From Owenia fusiformis (Eukaryota; Annelida; Polychaeta; Sabellida; Oweniidae): a stretch of DNA of 64,000 nucleotides. The notes under the pieces are model-generated. The model saw nothing but the letters and a program-made list of their open reading frames with translations, was not told where the DNA came from and ran no database searches. Made by a program: the position numbers and the translations under genes. Shown here in pieces: positions 44,885 through 56,519 of the stretch; the first letter of the stretch is position 1; every line of letters starts with the position of its first letter. Location: positions 10,486,196 through 10,550,195 of the forward strand of contig CAIIXF020000004.1 of the NCBI GenBank assembly GCA_903813345.2, in the 5' to 3' direction.

Positions 44885-45105
44885 AAAAGAGTGAAATTAG
44901 CAAGTAATAAAGCAATGGTTGTAGTCAACACTCACATAGTCAACACATATGGAAATGCAAGAAATCCAGACACTTCATTCAGAGTTTAGAGAGAAAAGAG
45001 AGGAATTAGCAAGGAATAAAATAAATAGCCATATAGTTAACAATCTAAATTGTATAGAAATGCAAGAAAATCAGACAGTTCATTCAAATTTTAGAGAGAA
45101 ATTGT
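44885..45105 (-). repeat. Family A repeats, two - copies
   Basis: Reverse-strand copies at about 44885-45000 and 45000-45105, the second close to consensus (TCAGACAGTTCATTCAAATT). Confidence 0.85.
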
Positions 45106-45254
45106 ACCATATATAGAAAGTCAGCAGACGGAGAATTTGAGAACCATTGGAAGTAATAAGCCAGGGGTTCAGGTGTTTGGTTTTAACTAGTCTCACCAAA
45201 GTCAATTGATTTTCCTGGAGTAGTAATCAGCCTGTAAATATAATTCCATATTCA

Positions 45255-45415
45255 TGTTCTCCTTGTGAATTTAAGAGAAAAACAGAGGAATTAGCAAGAA
45301 ATGAAATTTTCAGGTATATAGCTGACACCATGAAGTGTTCAGAAAAGCCAAAACATGAGAATGCTCATTCAAATTTTAAAGAGAAATGAGTGGATTTTCT
45401 GCATGAGCAAACAGA
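45255..45415 (-). repeat. Family A repeat, - copy (diverged)
   Basis: GGAATTAGCAAGAAATGAAAT to CTCATTCAAATTTTAAAGAG then CTGCATGAGCAAACAGAT. Confidence 0.75.
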
Positions 45416-46399
45416 TATATTTAGTGTGGTGTATTTTCTTAACATTAGGAAATCAATTGCCCAGAGGGGGTCGGATAGATTTTTAAAGTAAAGCTAAACA
45501 TTGCCTCACAAGCTCTTCACTTGAGCATTTGAAGAAATAATCATGAAGTCACGTCTTTTCCATTTTATATACCAAACGATATATATTGTTGATAGATAAG
45601 CTTTCATTTGATATAAACATGTATAGGATTAATTGGTCTATGATTTATTTAATATGGTGTTGCCATTTTAAAATAGAATTAAACATTCTGCCATTCATCA
45701 TAATTCCATTTATACTTTAAAGTTGATTTTATGTGACATTATTTTATGTACCAAAATTGAAGTTCACGACTACAACTTTCATTTGATATATAGCATTGAT
45801 TATCAATTATTTCAATAATGGAACCTATAGTGTTCAAATTAGAGAGGTGTTTGGATATACAGATTTTACTGTTCATTAGTTTCTTTCTTGCAAATGTCAA
45901 TCTACCCTCATGAGAGGAAACTGATATTTTATTTAAGGCTAATCTGCTCTTTTGAGATACTGCCTATTTGGAGATTTTACCTTTTCTCTGAAATTCTTAC
46001 AGACCAAATGAAGTAAATGATCAGAAAATATTGTATGATATTTTCTTATATTCTTTACACTGTGCAAATACTTTTTCTTCAAAATTTGAGGATGTTTTGT
46101 AATCGTTCATAGAAATATGGTCCAATCGACAAGATTATAACATTTTCTTTGTAGGAATTTTTTGTTTCTACTCCATAAAGCTAGGATAACCTGAGCAAAT
46201 AAAATAATTATCTTATCCATATTGTGCTGTTTTTCATCAAAATGTTTAATGACAGGCCCAATTTTGTGTAATTTTAGAGTAAATCCACCCCATTTATGTG
46301 TAATTGTATTCTTGCTTTTCCTGTTTCATTCTAATATGCCAGGTATAACATTAAAGTGTACTTAGTTATTATACAAGGGTGAATCCTTTAAAAAAATCT
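45416..46399. other. No gene recognised
   Basis: AT-rich; the only identifiable piece is a GTTTGGATATACAGATTTTACTG transposon end near 45850-45873, similar to the right end of the MITE at 25184-25420. Confidence 0.4.
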
Positions 46400-46565
46400 C
46401 CATCTAGTCATGCTTATTTCACGCCATTTCTCTCTAAAATTTGAATGAACTGTCTGATTTTTTTGCATTTCTATACATTTTAGAGTGTTGACTATATGCC
46501 TATTTACTTTATTCCTTGCTAATTCCTCTCTTTTGTTCTGTATTTTCTTTTTTAAAACACGACCA
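46400..46565 (+). repeat. Family A repeat, + copy
   Basis: TCATGCTTATTTCACGCCATT through AATGAACTGTCTGATTTTTT to TTATTCCTTGCTAATTCCTC, near consensus. Confidence 0.88.
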
Positions 46566-47222
46566 TTAAGGAATTTTATGAATGGATGAAAGTGTGTAGG
46601 CTGAGGAATGGAAGCAATCAATTACCCTGTGCATCTTTAAGCTATCCAAGCTTCCCTCTGACTTTAATAGATAATTTCCAGTTTTGATACTCATAAAGTC
46701 TCAATAATCTTAAATGCAGTTTCATGTCTTCAAATACGAAATAAATAATAGATACATAAATGTTATTCTTTCACTTTCTTTCACATATTTGGATAAGGTA
46801 GCCTATGAAATCTATGATGTCACTTATCTTGTTCTAAGAGGAATAGGTGAGTTAAGATATTTTAAAGGGTTTGACTTATTGTGAGGTTCTACAATGATAG
46901 GAAAGCTGTGTTCACATAAGTGGTAGGAACATTTTCAATTTGATAAAATAAACAGTTTCTATTCAGACTGGATATTCATTGTTCTTCACAAGAAGTTCAT
47001 TTGATTCGATTCATGATGGACTAATAATCGGAAAACTCATTATTCGGTAATAGAATTGATACATTCAGACCCGGGTATTGAATTTAATTGAAAATCGGAA
47101 TTATCAATTCTGCTTGAGAATTTATTGGAATCCACATACTACGGAGCAAATGTGGAGTTTTTTTCTGGATTTTCAACTGATGTATCATCGAACAAATTCT
47201 TGACATTCGGAGATTGAGAGGT
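46566..47222. other. Upstream region of candidate promoter, nothing defined
   Basis: AT-rich sequence without repeats I could assign. From about 47000 it becomes less AT-rich and non-repetitive, consistent with a promoter-proximal region before the TATA box at 47235. Confidence 0.4.
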
Positions 47223-47234
47223 TGAGTGAGTGTG

Positions 47235-47241
47235 TATAAAA
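47235..47241 (+). promoter_or_regulatory. Candidate TATA box before exon at 47453
   Basis: GTGTATAAAACC about 215 bp before the ATG. Two short upstream open frames (ATGs near 47290 and 47329) lie in the presumed leader. Confidence 0.4.
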
Positions 47242-47452
47242 CCTGAATCCGATATAAACAATCTCAGTTTGAAATTCCTCTTGAGCTGCATGCTACAATT
47301 CGTGACTGATTACTTGTGATTCGGACCGATGACTTAAGTTTACATATTAAAAGGAGGAGTTTTTTGGGACTAGATTAAATAAATCGAAAACTTTTCATTC
47401 GAATATATCATTTCAAGGAATTAAACTGGATAACACAAAGGAAAAGGCGGAC

Positions 47453-47527
47453 ATGCCTCGTTTATGTAAAGAGGCGAAAGATGAAGAATCACCAGGGTTA
47501 CAGGAGGGGCTTTTATCTGTCCTGGGG
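47453..47527 (+). CDS. Candidate first coding exon (possible alternative DGK start)
   Basis: ATG with a purine at -3 opens 25 codons, MPRLCKEAKDEESPGLQEGL then LSVLG, ending at GGG|GTGAGT in phase 0. A TATA box lies 215 bp upstream and the surrounding 300 bp are free of repeats. The phase-0 donor is compatible with the exon that should follow DGK exon C, which also ends in phase 0. Inference: this could be an alternative promoter giving a DGK that lacks the first part of the PH domain, as described for mammalian DGK delta isoforms. It could equally be the start of an unrelated gene. It cannot splice in frame to the candidate exon at 49758, which needs a phase-1 donor. Confidence 0.4.
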
Positions 47528-48009
47528 GTGAGTAATAATTTTCATAGAAAAAGTTTAAGCACAGAAAAATATTTAGGTATTTTTCATAAAATTAGTGATT
47601 TTTCAAATTAAGGCTTAATTTTCCTAAATGATTTTAATAATTTAATATTCTTCTTTGAAAGAACCATTTTGCCACAATGAGGCTTAATTTTTGAAATTAT
47701 GTGCATACCGGTGAATAGAAGCTTTTTGAGATGAAAAGATCATGAACATTTAATGGATTTTTTCGATGATTTAGATGAATGTGGGCCATAATTAACACGA
47801 TACCTGTAAATAACAATAGGTTACAAATCAAAAGGTTTATCCTAACCACTGGGACGACTCACGCCGATTTGGTGATCAAATTCTTAAAATTTAAAGGTAG
47901 ATATGGGAAAAGAGTGAATAGAAGAGAATAAATGAGCAAGGAAAAAATATAGAAATAATATCTAGACTGAATGTCAAATTTTATTTAAGAAATTCATGAT
48001 ATTTTGATA

Positions 48010-48130
48010 ATAAGCATTAGCAGAGAGATAACAGTGTGAAAAAGAGAAGAATCAGCAAGGAATAAAATATACAGGCATGTTGCCTGTACACTGTAAATTG
48101 CTTACAAAAGTTTTAGAAAATTATGCAACC
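48010..48130 (-). repeat. Family A repeat, - copy
   Basis: AAGAGAAGAATCAGCAAGGAA through CAGGCATGTTGCCTGTACAC; a weaker copy precedes it at about 47915-48005. Confidence 0.75.
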
Positions 48131-48246
48131 CTTTTTACATAGAGAAAGGGGATGGAATCGTCAAAACCACTACTTCAGTGTTGTTAGAAATAGTGTCCAA
48201 TCATTGCCGGTCTTTGAAAAACCAAATTAATTTCGTTTTGGTTTGA

Positions 48247-48507
48247 CTATATTAAAAAATCGACACTATTTACTTTGAGATCATGATTTCCCCCCCCCAC
48301 CCCCCAGCCCTAGCAAAACTAACTTTGTTTTTCAACAACTTTTGATGATTGGGCACAATTCCTCAAGGACTAATGTTCATTGTCAACACTATTTCCTATG
48401 AGACCATCATTTACCCCCTCCCTTACCCCCTAGCAAAACTAATTTTGGCATTCCACAGCTTTTGATGATCGGGCACCATCTCTCAAGGACTTCTGTTCAT
48501 TGTCATT
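48247..48507. repeat. ~125-bp direct repeat, two copies
   Basis: CTAGCAAAACTAACTTTG and CAACTTTTGATGATTGGGCA in the first copy match CTAGCAAAACTAATTTTG and CAGCTTTTGATGATCGGGCA in the second, both preceded by C-rich runs. Confidence 0.85.
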
Positions 48508-49039
48508 TATTGACTGCTAAATAATTTGGACAACATCTTCATTTAGCCTAATTGGAATCAAATTACTTTCCCTGCAAGAGTCTTGTGACATGTCTTGTTA
48601 TACTGTGTAATCAATATTTCTATGTAACATTTCTCAGAAATTTAATGACCTGTGGCCGGATTAATTTTTTCTTGAAATTGCTGGCACCCATCCAGCATAT
48701 AAAATTAAGAAGACTGTTTTGAAAAAGACTGGATCTACCAAGTACCGTAATCAAATAAATATGATTCTTATGGCTTGTAAAGGTGTCTCAGAAAATTTCT
48801 CCAAAATATTTCTGTCCAAAAGACCATGAATCATGTTGATTCTCTGTAGTTGTTGTTCATTAAAGAAAACGTCTTTTCATTAGAGGACACCTCATTAGTA
48901 CTGGATTAACTTAATTTCACATAAATTGTCACCTTTCAAAATAATTCATTTTGTTCTTAAGAAAACAAACCTGCAGATCATTTTATGTAATCCAATATCG
49001 AGGAAAGTAGTGAAATAATCAAGTAATGGAACAATCAGA

Positions 49040-49140
49040 AGTTTAGATGATACTCCAGGTTATATAAAAATGCGAAAAAGTTGGGTAGTTTATTCAAATT
49101 TTAGAGAGAAATAGAGTGAAATAAGCATGAGCAGACATCA
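49040..49140 (-). repeat. Family A repeat, - copy
   Basis: TATATAAAAATGCGAAAAAG, TTTATTCAAATTTTAGAGAG and GAAATAAGCATGAGCAGAC match the family. Confidence 0.85.
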
Positions 49141-49269
49141 ATTTTGTCTCCGGTGCTTAGTTAGGATTAATAGAATTTTTCAGAAAACAACTCAAGATCT
49201 GCATATAATGATGTTCAATCCTTGAATAACATGACATGTCTGATGCAAATGATATTTTGAAATAAGATG

Positions 49270-49385
49270 TAGTCTAAGAGTGGAAAAGAAAGACATCAGT
49301 AAGTAATAAAAGTAAACAGGCATATGTAAGTCAATTTTATAGAATTGACAAGAAAATCTGATTTATTGAATTGTAAGATATGATG
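49270..49385 (-). repeat. Family A repeat, - copy (partial)
   Basis: AAGTAATAAAAGTAAACAGGC to GACAAGAAAATCTGATTTAT; truncated at the TTGAATTGTAAG end. Confidence 0.7.
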
Positions 49386-49757
49386 TTATAGAAGAGACAG
49401 CTCAAGGGAACTGTTCAAGGTTTAGTAAATATTTTCTGCAGAATAACAATTTTATGGCAGCATATAATTAAATTTTTGTTGATACTAGATCTGATATGGC
49501 TGTCTGAGGACATACGTATGTCACTGAGTTCAAGGCTAGAAAATACAAAACAGCCCCCTCCGGAAGGAAGGCCCAGAAAAAAATTTAGAAGTCAAAAGTT
49601 AGTGGGCCCTTTGGAGCATTACTGAGCCCAAAAAATTAGAAATATTTTTTTATGGCTTGAAATGTTGCCCTCTTATTAGTTTGCAGATACGTCCCTGGTG
49701 GAATACTAAATTCTGATCTTTATGTAATGCTTTTATGTATTTTTATAATGCTCCTAG

Positions 49758-49905
49758 ATATAGTAGAGGCTTGGAAACCCACCATGGAGGACTACCCCCA
49801 AGTATTTGAAAATATGATGAAGAAACAAAAGAATTTCCCACTTTTTAGAATTCAATGGTATTCAGCTTCTTCTGACCCACGAAACAAAAGTGATATCACA
49901 CGCAG
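49758..49905 (+). CDS. Unassigned candidate internal exon
   Basis: Between CTCCTAG and CACGCAG|GTATAT lies a 148-bp open segment (enters at phase 1, leaves at phase 2). It reads (D)IVEAWKPTMEDYPQVFENMM, then KKQKNFPLFRIQWYSASSDP, then RNKSDITR. The composition (W, Y, P and charged residues, balanced codons) is much more protein-like than other open frames in this region, and the donor is good. The acceptor has a weak pyrimidine tract. I do not recognise the family, and no partner exon with matching phase was found. It could also be a fossil exon. Confidence 0.4.
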
Positions 49906-50039
49906 GTATATTATATGCAAAAAGCAATTACTTATTTCAGCTTTACTTGCTGATGTTCTCAATTTTCATTTTATATTTATTATTCATCAAGCCTGAGCTA
50001 ACAACATTGTCACGTTCTATACACAAATCTCTGATATAA

Positions 50040-50200
50040 AATATCCGTCTGCTTGTGTTTAATTCACAAATTTCTCTCTAAAATTTGAATAAACTGTCTG
50101 ATTTTCTTGCATTTCTATATAATTTAGAGTGTCAACTATAAATCTGTGTATTTTTCCTGTCTGAATTCGGTATTTTCACTTCATTTGAAATTTTTTTAAA
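50040..50200 (+). repeat. Family A repeat, + copy
   Basis: GTCTGCTTGTGTTTAATTCAC, CTCTAAAATTTGAATAAACT and TAGAGTGTCAACTATAAATC. Confidence 0.85.
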
Positions 50201-50637
50201 AGGCATCCGTTGTGATGTTCATCTGAGCGCTGGATCATAATCCATCAATTATAATACCAGATGAGTTACCATATTAATATTCTTTGTCTGTTAGGCTTTT
50301 CTCCTTGAAAACATCATAAAACATTGTTATGATTAACGTTTTTTTAAACCCCTGAGTCGGGTATGTTTGTTTTCTCCAATACTGTAAATCAGTATCATTT
50401 GGTACTTTTTGATTTGGTTTATAATACCCATGAGCACATAGCACAATAGATATTTATCTTTCCAATGATTTTTCAGTAAAAAACTATCTAGAACTGACTC
50501 ACATTTAGGTTTTGTTGCCTTACTGCAGTTTAAAAATTTATAGTGCTACTGAATAGAAATTCTTATGCCGTAGCTGTAAAAGACTAAGTATTGACCAGTA
50601 TGCTCACAATTATCACAATATTACTGAACAGAATCAC

Positions 50638-50845
50638 CCTGTTATTTCTCTATTTCGGCCAATATTTAAATTGATGATCATGTATATTACCAATTTACTA
50701 CATACCCCCCCCCACCCTGTTATATCTTTATTTTTGCCAATGAATTGATGATCATGTATATTGGCAATTTACTACATACTCTGCCCGCCCTGTTATATCT
50801 TTATTTTTGCCAATGAATTGATGATCATGTGTATTAGCAATTTAC
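50638..50845. repeat. ~80-bp tandem repeat, 2.7 copies
   Basis: CCTGTTATATCTTTATTTTTGCC and TTGATGATCATGTATATT recur at about 50638, 50717 and 50788; the spacer has a C-run in one copy. Confidence 0.88.
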
Positions 50846-51427
50846 TGAAATTGAAGCAGCATAATATTTCCCTTTTTACAGTAAATGACGCATTTAGATT
50901 AGAGGGAATCAAACTTCACTTCATCACCATTTGTTTCCTGGATTGACTGGAATTATTTTCAAATTAAATTGATGAATTCCTAACATTAAAATAATCTATC
51001 AATTAGTTCAAGTCATTGGGCATAATCCTGATAAAATGCTTAGTTTAAAAACTAATCCCATGATTCCGTAGCTGGTATTTGTTATTGTGTGTAATGGTGT
51101 CTCTCGTCAACCTGGATAAATACGCTTGACAAATGTTTCATAAGATCTCTGGGAAAAGTTGAAAATGATTAACACTAACCCCTAGTTTTCTTTTCAAAAT
51201 GTAAATACCATAACTAAAAGTTTCTGTTAGTTGAAAAAAGTTTGATTATTTCGAAAGTTTGTTTTGATGTGAAAATTTGATTTCTACATGTGATCAAATG
51301 ATGAAGTGCCTGACGCCTGACTCCCACTTTGTACAATATTGACATTTAGGTGTCTCTTAGCCTTTTCTATAAACACCCATGCTTTTTAACACAGTTTTTC
51401 ACTAAAATATGGACTTTGAACTAATTT
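50846..51427. other. No gene recognised
   Basis: AT-rich unique-looking DNA with no coding or repeat signature identified. Confidence 0.4.
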
Positions 51428-51489
51428 TGGAATCATTTGGAGAATTGGCTTCATTTGGAGAATTGGCTTCATTTGGAGAATTGGCTTCA
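51428..51489. repeat. 18-bp tandem repeat, three copies
   Basis: TTCATTTGGAGAATTGGC repeated three times perfectly or nearly so. Confidence 0.95.
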
Positions 51490-51819
51490 TGCTTTTTTAT
51501 TTTATTCCTTGTTACATTGTTTTCTTTTTTTGTGACAATGTTTTGGTGTTGTAACAATTGTTACACTTTCTAAGCCATTTGTAGATAGTACCTTTTTTTA
51601 ACATGTTAATGCCTCATTGTTACGTTCTCCAAAACTTTTCTGCTTCTGTTTGTTTTGCTGTTTTGCAAGTAAAACCAGGGTTTGGAATATACAAAAGTGT
51701 TTTCCCCAGGTAAAACAAGATATTCCAATATCTTAATGTGTAAACCCTGGGGAAATCACCATATAAGTACATCTAAGTGTTTTGTTATTATGACATATGA
51801 TATACCTGGCATTAGATGC

Positions 51820-51985
51820 CGTCTGCTTGAGTATTTCACACGGTATTTCTTTAAAATTTGATTGAAGTATATGTTTTTCTTGCTTTTTTGAATAATTTAG
51901 AGTTTTGACTACACGTCTGTTTACTTTATATCTCATTTCTCATTCAGTATTTTGAATATTTCTTAATTTAAAATATGACCTCTTT
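51820..51985 (+). repeat. Family A repeat, + copy (diverged)
   Basis: GTCTGCTTGAGTATTTCACAC, TTTAAAATTTGATTGAAGTA and TAGAGTTTTGACTACACGTC. Confidence 0.8.
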
Positions 51986-53248
51986 GATTTTTTCAGTCAG
52001 GCAGAATTCTATATGAAATCATTTCCAACTAAATGACAGTGTTATCCCCTAGGAAATGAGATAAAACCTTTATTGTGTAATTTCGTGAAAAATTGCTCAT
52101 TTTGTATCATTATACTTTTATCTATTGGCATAAACAAGAAAAGGGATTGTCTCCAAATGATAAAAACAAGTTAAGGGATTTTGTCCAAATGCTATAGATT
52201 AGTTAAGGTATTACATTATATATATGTGTTAAGATATTATATTTCAGCTAATTTCATTGTAAAACATTTTACAAAGAAAATATTAATACATATGTCCAAA
52301 ATGAATGTGAGATTTAGGTTATTTTTTCTTTCTAATAAGCTACTTTGTAAAATGACAGCAAAGTGTTTTTCTGTTACAAATGCCGACTTTGAGTCTAAGT
52401 GAATTGAGCTTCTCAATTAAAGAAGATTAGGAGACAATGAGGTAGCACTAGGCGAGTCAATTATTGCAGAATAGAGAATTATTTGAAGTTCTTTGTCTAC
52501 TCATCTTTTAGATGTGACAAGGGAGTTGAGTGTAATTTGTTAAAAATTTCTCACTCTTTGAGCGCACATTTTCTTTTAAAGAGGCTCTATGCCATAGGAT
52601 AGCACAATCAAGACCCCTCTGGACTTTTTTTGCATATTGAGTTTCACCTATCTACTTATCAAGGAAGAAGTCCCAAATCCCCCTCTTTCAGTGTTAATTT
52701 TGTGATTGTACTGGCCGATTTAATTATTTTCGAAGAAATTAATTCAATCTGAAGTTTAAATATTCTGGGAAAGTCCTCCTGTTATCTGATTGGTCGTTGA
52801 ATTTGTTTATCATAAACCTGATTGGCTGCCTGGTTCAAGGCGCTTGTGGGCGCTTGTGTGACTCAATGGGGATTCCCCTCAAATGTACCAATCATGACGT
52901 TTCACAGGAGGTTGAATGATGTAGAATTATAAATATTAGCTTTTTAATGTGAAAAGAATAAATGATCGATAAAATAACTGCATCGAATCTTAAGAGTGCA
53001 GCTGAGTTTGAGGTTATGAAAGGGTAACATGCAATATAAGGAATGTATAGATCGGCTAATTAGAAATACCAAAATAGCAAATCGCTCAGGTATCTCATTG
53101 ATGAGGTCATCAGAAATAGCAGATTTCTGGCATGAAATATCCTATTCCAGTCAGTCTTGACATTCATGGGTAACTCCATGTAATAATACCATGAGGCGTT
53201 CAGTACATCTTAATTTATAATAAAGGAATAAATAATGATAGGCCATTC
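51986..53248. other. No gene recognised
   Basis: Mixed AT-rich DNA. CCTGATTGGCTGCC and TCTGATTGGTCG elements near 52790-52830 resemble CCAAT motifs on the opposite strand but no gene follows. Confidence 0.4.
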
Positions 53249-54179
53249 AATATAGTGAAATTCAGCACGAGTTTCACAGAATTTCATACAAAGCATGAAC
53301 CAAAGGTGAAAAGTGAAAGCATTGTTTCAAGAAGGGGAATAGAGGTCTATGAAATAACCAAATTGTTGTTATTTTCGCCATTCCCAATTGTCATGTCACA
53401 ATACAACACAATACATAGGTCCTCGGATGCAGATTGCATAATGAACAGTCACTCTTCTGTCGAGGATTAGAGAACGGCTGTTCTGCATTCTGATTGGATA
53501 AGAGATTTTGACATAACAAGGTCATGTTTGAATTAGTATTTTCTCAAATCTCTGTGATTCAATATGGTGAAATTCAGCATGAGTTGGACAGAATTTCATA
53601 CAAAGCACGAACCGAAGGTGAAAAGTGAAAGCATTGTTTCAAGAAGGGGAATAGAGGTCTATGAAATAACCAACTTGCTGTTATTTTTGCCATTCCCAAT
53701 TGTCATGTCACAATACAACACAATACATAGGTTCTCGGATGCAGATTGCATAATGAACAGTCACTCTTCTGTCGAGGATTAGAGAACGGCTGTTCTGCAT
53801 TCTGATTGGATAAGAGATTTTGACATAACAAGGTCATGTTTGAATTAGTATTTTCTCAAATCTCTGTGATTCAATATGGTGAAATTCAGCATGAGTTGGA
53901 CAGAATTTCATACAAAGCACGAACCGAAGGTGAAAAGTGAAAGCATTGTTTCAAGAAGGGGAATAGAGGTCTATGAAATAACCAACTTGCTGTTATTTTT
54001 GCCATTCCCAATTGTCATGTCACAATACAACACAATACATAGGTTCTCGGATGCAGATTGCATAATGAACAGTCACTCTTCTGTCGAGGATTAGAGAACG
54101 GCTGTTCTGCATTCTGATTGGATAAGAGATTTTGACATAACAAGGTCATGTTTGAATTAGTATTTTCTCAAATCTCTGG
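53249..54179. repeat. 312-bp tandem repeat, three copies
   Basis: Units begin at about 53249, 53561 and 53873 with TCAATATGGTGAAATTCAGC. Copies 2 and 3 appear identical over the whole unit; copy 1 differs at a handful of sites and at its first bases. Each unit contains an open frame of 71-72 codons (53255-53470, 53564-53782, 53876-54094) ending in IMNSHSSVED. The peptide has no recognised domain. The rest of each unit is AT-rich and includes TCTGATTGGATAAGAG. Purely tandem origin is enough to explain conservation of the frame. Confidence 0.93.
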
Positions 54180-54739
54180 ATTCATCCCTCTAGAAATAGC
54201 GAGACAGAGGACAGAGAGGGGGAATAACAAGAAATTGAATTTCTTGAGGGTCATCCCTTCACATAATCATATAGCAGTGAGGAGAACAGATGGGAGAGGG
54301 GGTAGGGTTGTGACGTAGCCTTACAAGAGATTGAATCAAGTCCCAAGAGTGGCCCTTCTAAATATAGAGGAGAGGTATATAGGCTAGTGGCAGAGCTTGG
54401 TCTCAAGCAAGTCTCAGGACTTCTGTTACTCATATATATTTAGCAGATCATGATAAAAAAGCTAAATCTATGGCAGATATAGTGCAGAATACAACTGAAT
54501 CCCACAGAGAGAACAAGTGCAATAAGGTTTTGCAAGTGTAATAAGGTTTTATGAATACCACTAATTTTTAAAGGAGTCCCGTCAAATCCCTTTAAATGTC
54601 TGTTGTTAAGCTCTAACCCAATCAGCATATGATTCAAGGAGACAGAGTGGTTTGTAGATTAACTCTCTCACCAAGTGATTTGCACTCTAAGTTAAAACCT
54701 CCCAAATAAATGCTGGGTAGTATGGTATTTTGAAATGGA
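54180..54739. other. No gene recognised
   Basis: Purine-rich segment (GAGAGGGGGAATAAC, GGAGAGGGGGTAGGG) with the two halves around 54180-54260 and 54280-54360 loosely similar, suggesting an old duplication. No gene seen. Confidence 0.4.
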
Positions 54740-54880
54740 AGTAAAGTTAAAATTAGTGGAACCAGCAAGGAATAAAGTAAATAGGCATGTTGCCAGTATT
54801 CTTAATTATGCAGAAATGTAAGAAAATCAGACACTTCATTCAAATTTTAGAGAGAAATCAAGCTTAATAAGCGTGACCAA
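54740..54880 (-). repeat. Family A repeat, - copy of an inverted pair
   Basis: AGCAAGGAATAAAGTAAATAG through AGACACTTCATTCAAATTTT; faces the + copy at 54990 across about 110 bp. Confidence 0.88.
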
Positions 54881-54989
54881 TCTGGTTTTTTAGTTATAGG
54901 GAAACTCTGATTTATACTGGTTTGATCAGGAAAAAACAAATGAATCAGAATTTTTGGGGGTTGTTTACACCAACTGTAAACTATCTGAT

Positions 54990-55150
54990 GTCCGTCTGCT
55001 AATGCTTATTTCACTCTATTTCTCTCTAAAATTTGAATGAACTCTCTGATTTTCTTGCATTTCTATACAATTCGGAGTATTGACAAAATATGTGTATATT
55101 TTATTCCTTGCCGATTCCTCTCCACTTTGCTTCATTCTTGATTTTAAAAT
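54990..55150 (+). repeat. Family A repeat, + copy of an inverted pair
   Basis: CGTCTGCTAATGCTTATTTCA through GAATGAACTCTCTGATTTTC to TTATTCCTTGCCGATTCCTC. Confidence 0.88.
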
Positions 55151-55894
55151 GATCCTGTTTACGTCCAGTTCATTGATGTTAGCAGGTACCAATTGCTTAA
55201 TAGTCAATAAGATCATCAACATCCATCAGTCATAAACCATTAGGGAGATTAGACTTAACCCTTGGGAAGAGCTCTACCTTTGTCTTCACTCTTTAATTTG
55301 GGCTGTATTTTTAGACATTATTTTTTGACCGTGAGCAAGATTTTAAAGATAAGCTACACTGTGGTTCTAGAATATTCTGGTAGCCAGAAGCCGAAAGTTG
55401 CATTTGGGAATACAAGCTAAACTAAACTGTAAAATTATCGTAACTATTCAATGGTTAGTTAAGAACTAAACTCTGCGCTTAGGGTACTAAATAGATGTAT
55501 CATTTGACGGTAGAATCAATTGTAATAGTAAGAGGAAAGCTTGGTCAGATTTGATTTCAGGGTGCACTTTCTGGTCTGTGGTTCAATGATCCATCAAAAT
55601 TGATCTACCATTAAGCCTGTTCATCCTATATGCATTCATGACCGACTGTATACATTCTCTAGAAAACAACTTGATTGATGTGAAAACTCGATTCCTCCAA
55701 CAGATCTCTGTAAAAAATCAGAATTTAATTCAATAAGATTTCTCGCGCATACTAATGAACCTTTAGTGTTTACTGGTAAAAGAACTGATGTGGGAATTAA
55801 AATGTGTTATCAAAGAAGAATGGAATATGCAAGGAATGAACATAAAAAAATGTGTAATAAGAAGAGACTGGGGAGAAAACAAGAAATAGATAGA
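55151..55894. other. No gene recognised
   Basis: AT-rich DNA with no assigned repeat or exon. Confidence 0.4.
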
Positions 55895-56060
55895 TCTAGA
55901 TGAATAAATAAATAGATAATGATATAGTAAGTAAATGAAATGAATAAATACATCAATAAATATATAGATGAATTAATAGACAAATAAATAATTCAATAAT
56001 AAATAAATAAATATCTAATGAATAAAAATTATATATTTTATTTGTTTTTTATTTATAGTG
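55895..56060. repeat. AATAAATAGAT microsatellite region
   Basis: Imperfect AAATAAATAGATxAAT repeats, ending in a TTTATTTGTTTTTTATTTATAG inverted T-rich part. Confidence 0.88.
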
Positions 56061-56519
56061 GTCAGTCTTACAATTCAGTAATAAAATACAAAAAATGAAT
56101 TACAATTTTACCCAGCCCACCTTGGGCTTATTAACCACTGTTAACAATAGGAAATACAAAATTAATACACGAAAATCAATATCACATGTATAAATGAATA
56201 AATAAATGAAGTAAACAGTCCTGTAGTCAATGTTTTAAATATTCTGTGCTTCTCTTCCTTGAATCACCCCCGATCATAAAGAATTAATCTTTTAGAAGAT
56301 TACAGTTAATTCTTCGGAAAATTAGGTTGAAATTCTCGAGGTAGAATATCAAAATTAACCAAAAATTTAGATAAATCTTAGTTGGAAGTTTTGTTTTTTA
56401 GGAACAATGTGCTTTAACCAAGACAATATTATAGCATTTGATGTAGACACCAGTTTACCTTGAAAACAGTCAGAAGAATAAATAGGTAGCTAATGTTGAG
56501 ACTAAAAGACTTGATATCT

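Noticed and set aside
47453-49905. Joining the candidate exons at 47453 and 49758 into one gene
   Set aside because: Phase 0 donor and phase 1 acceptor are incompatible, so they cannot be directly spliced in frame.
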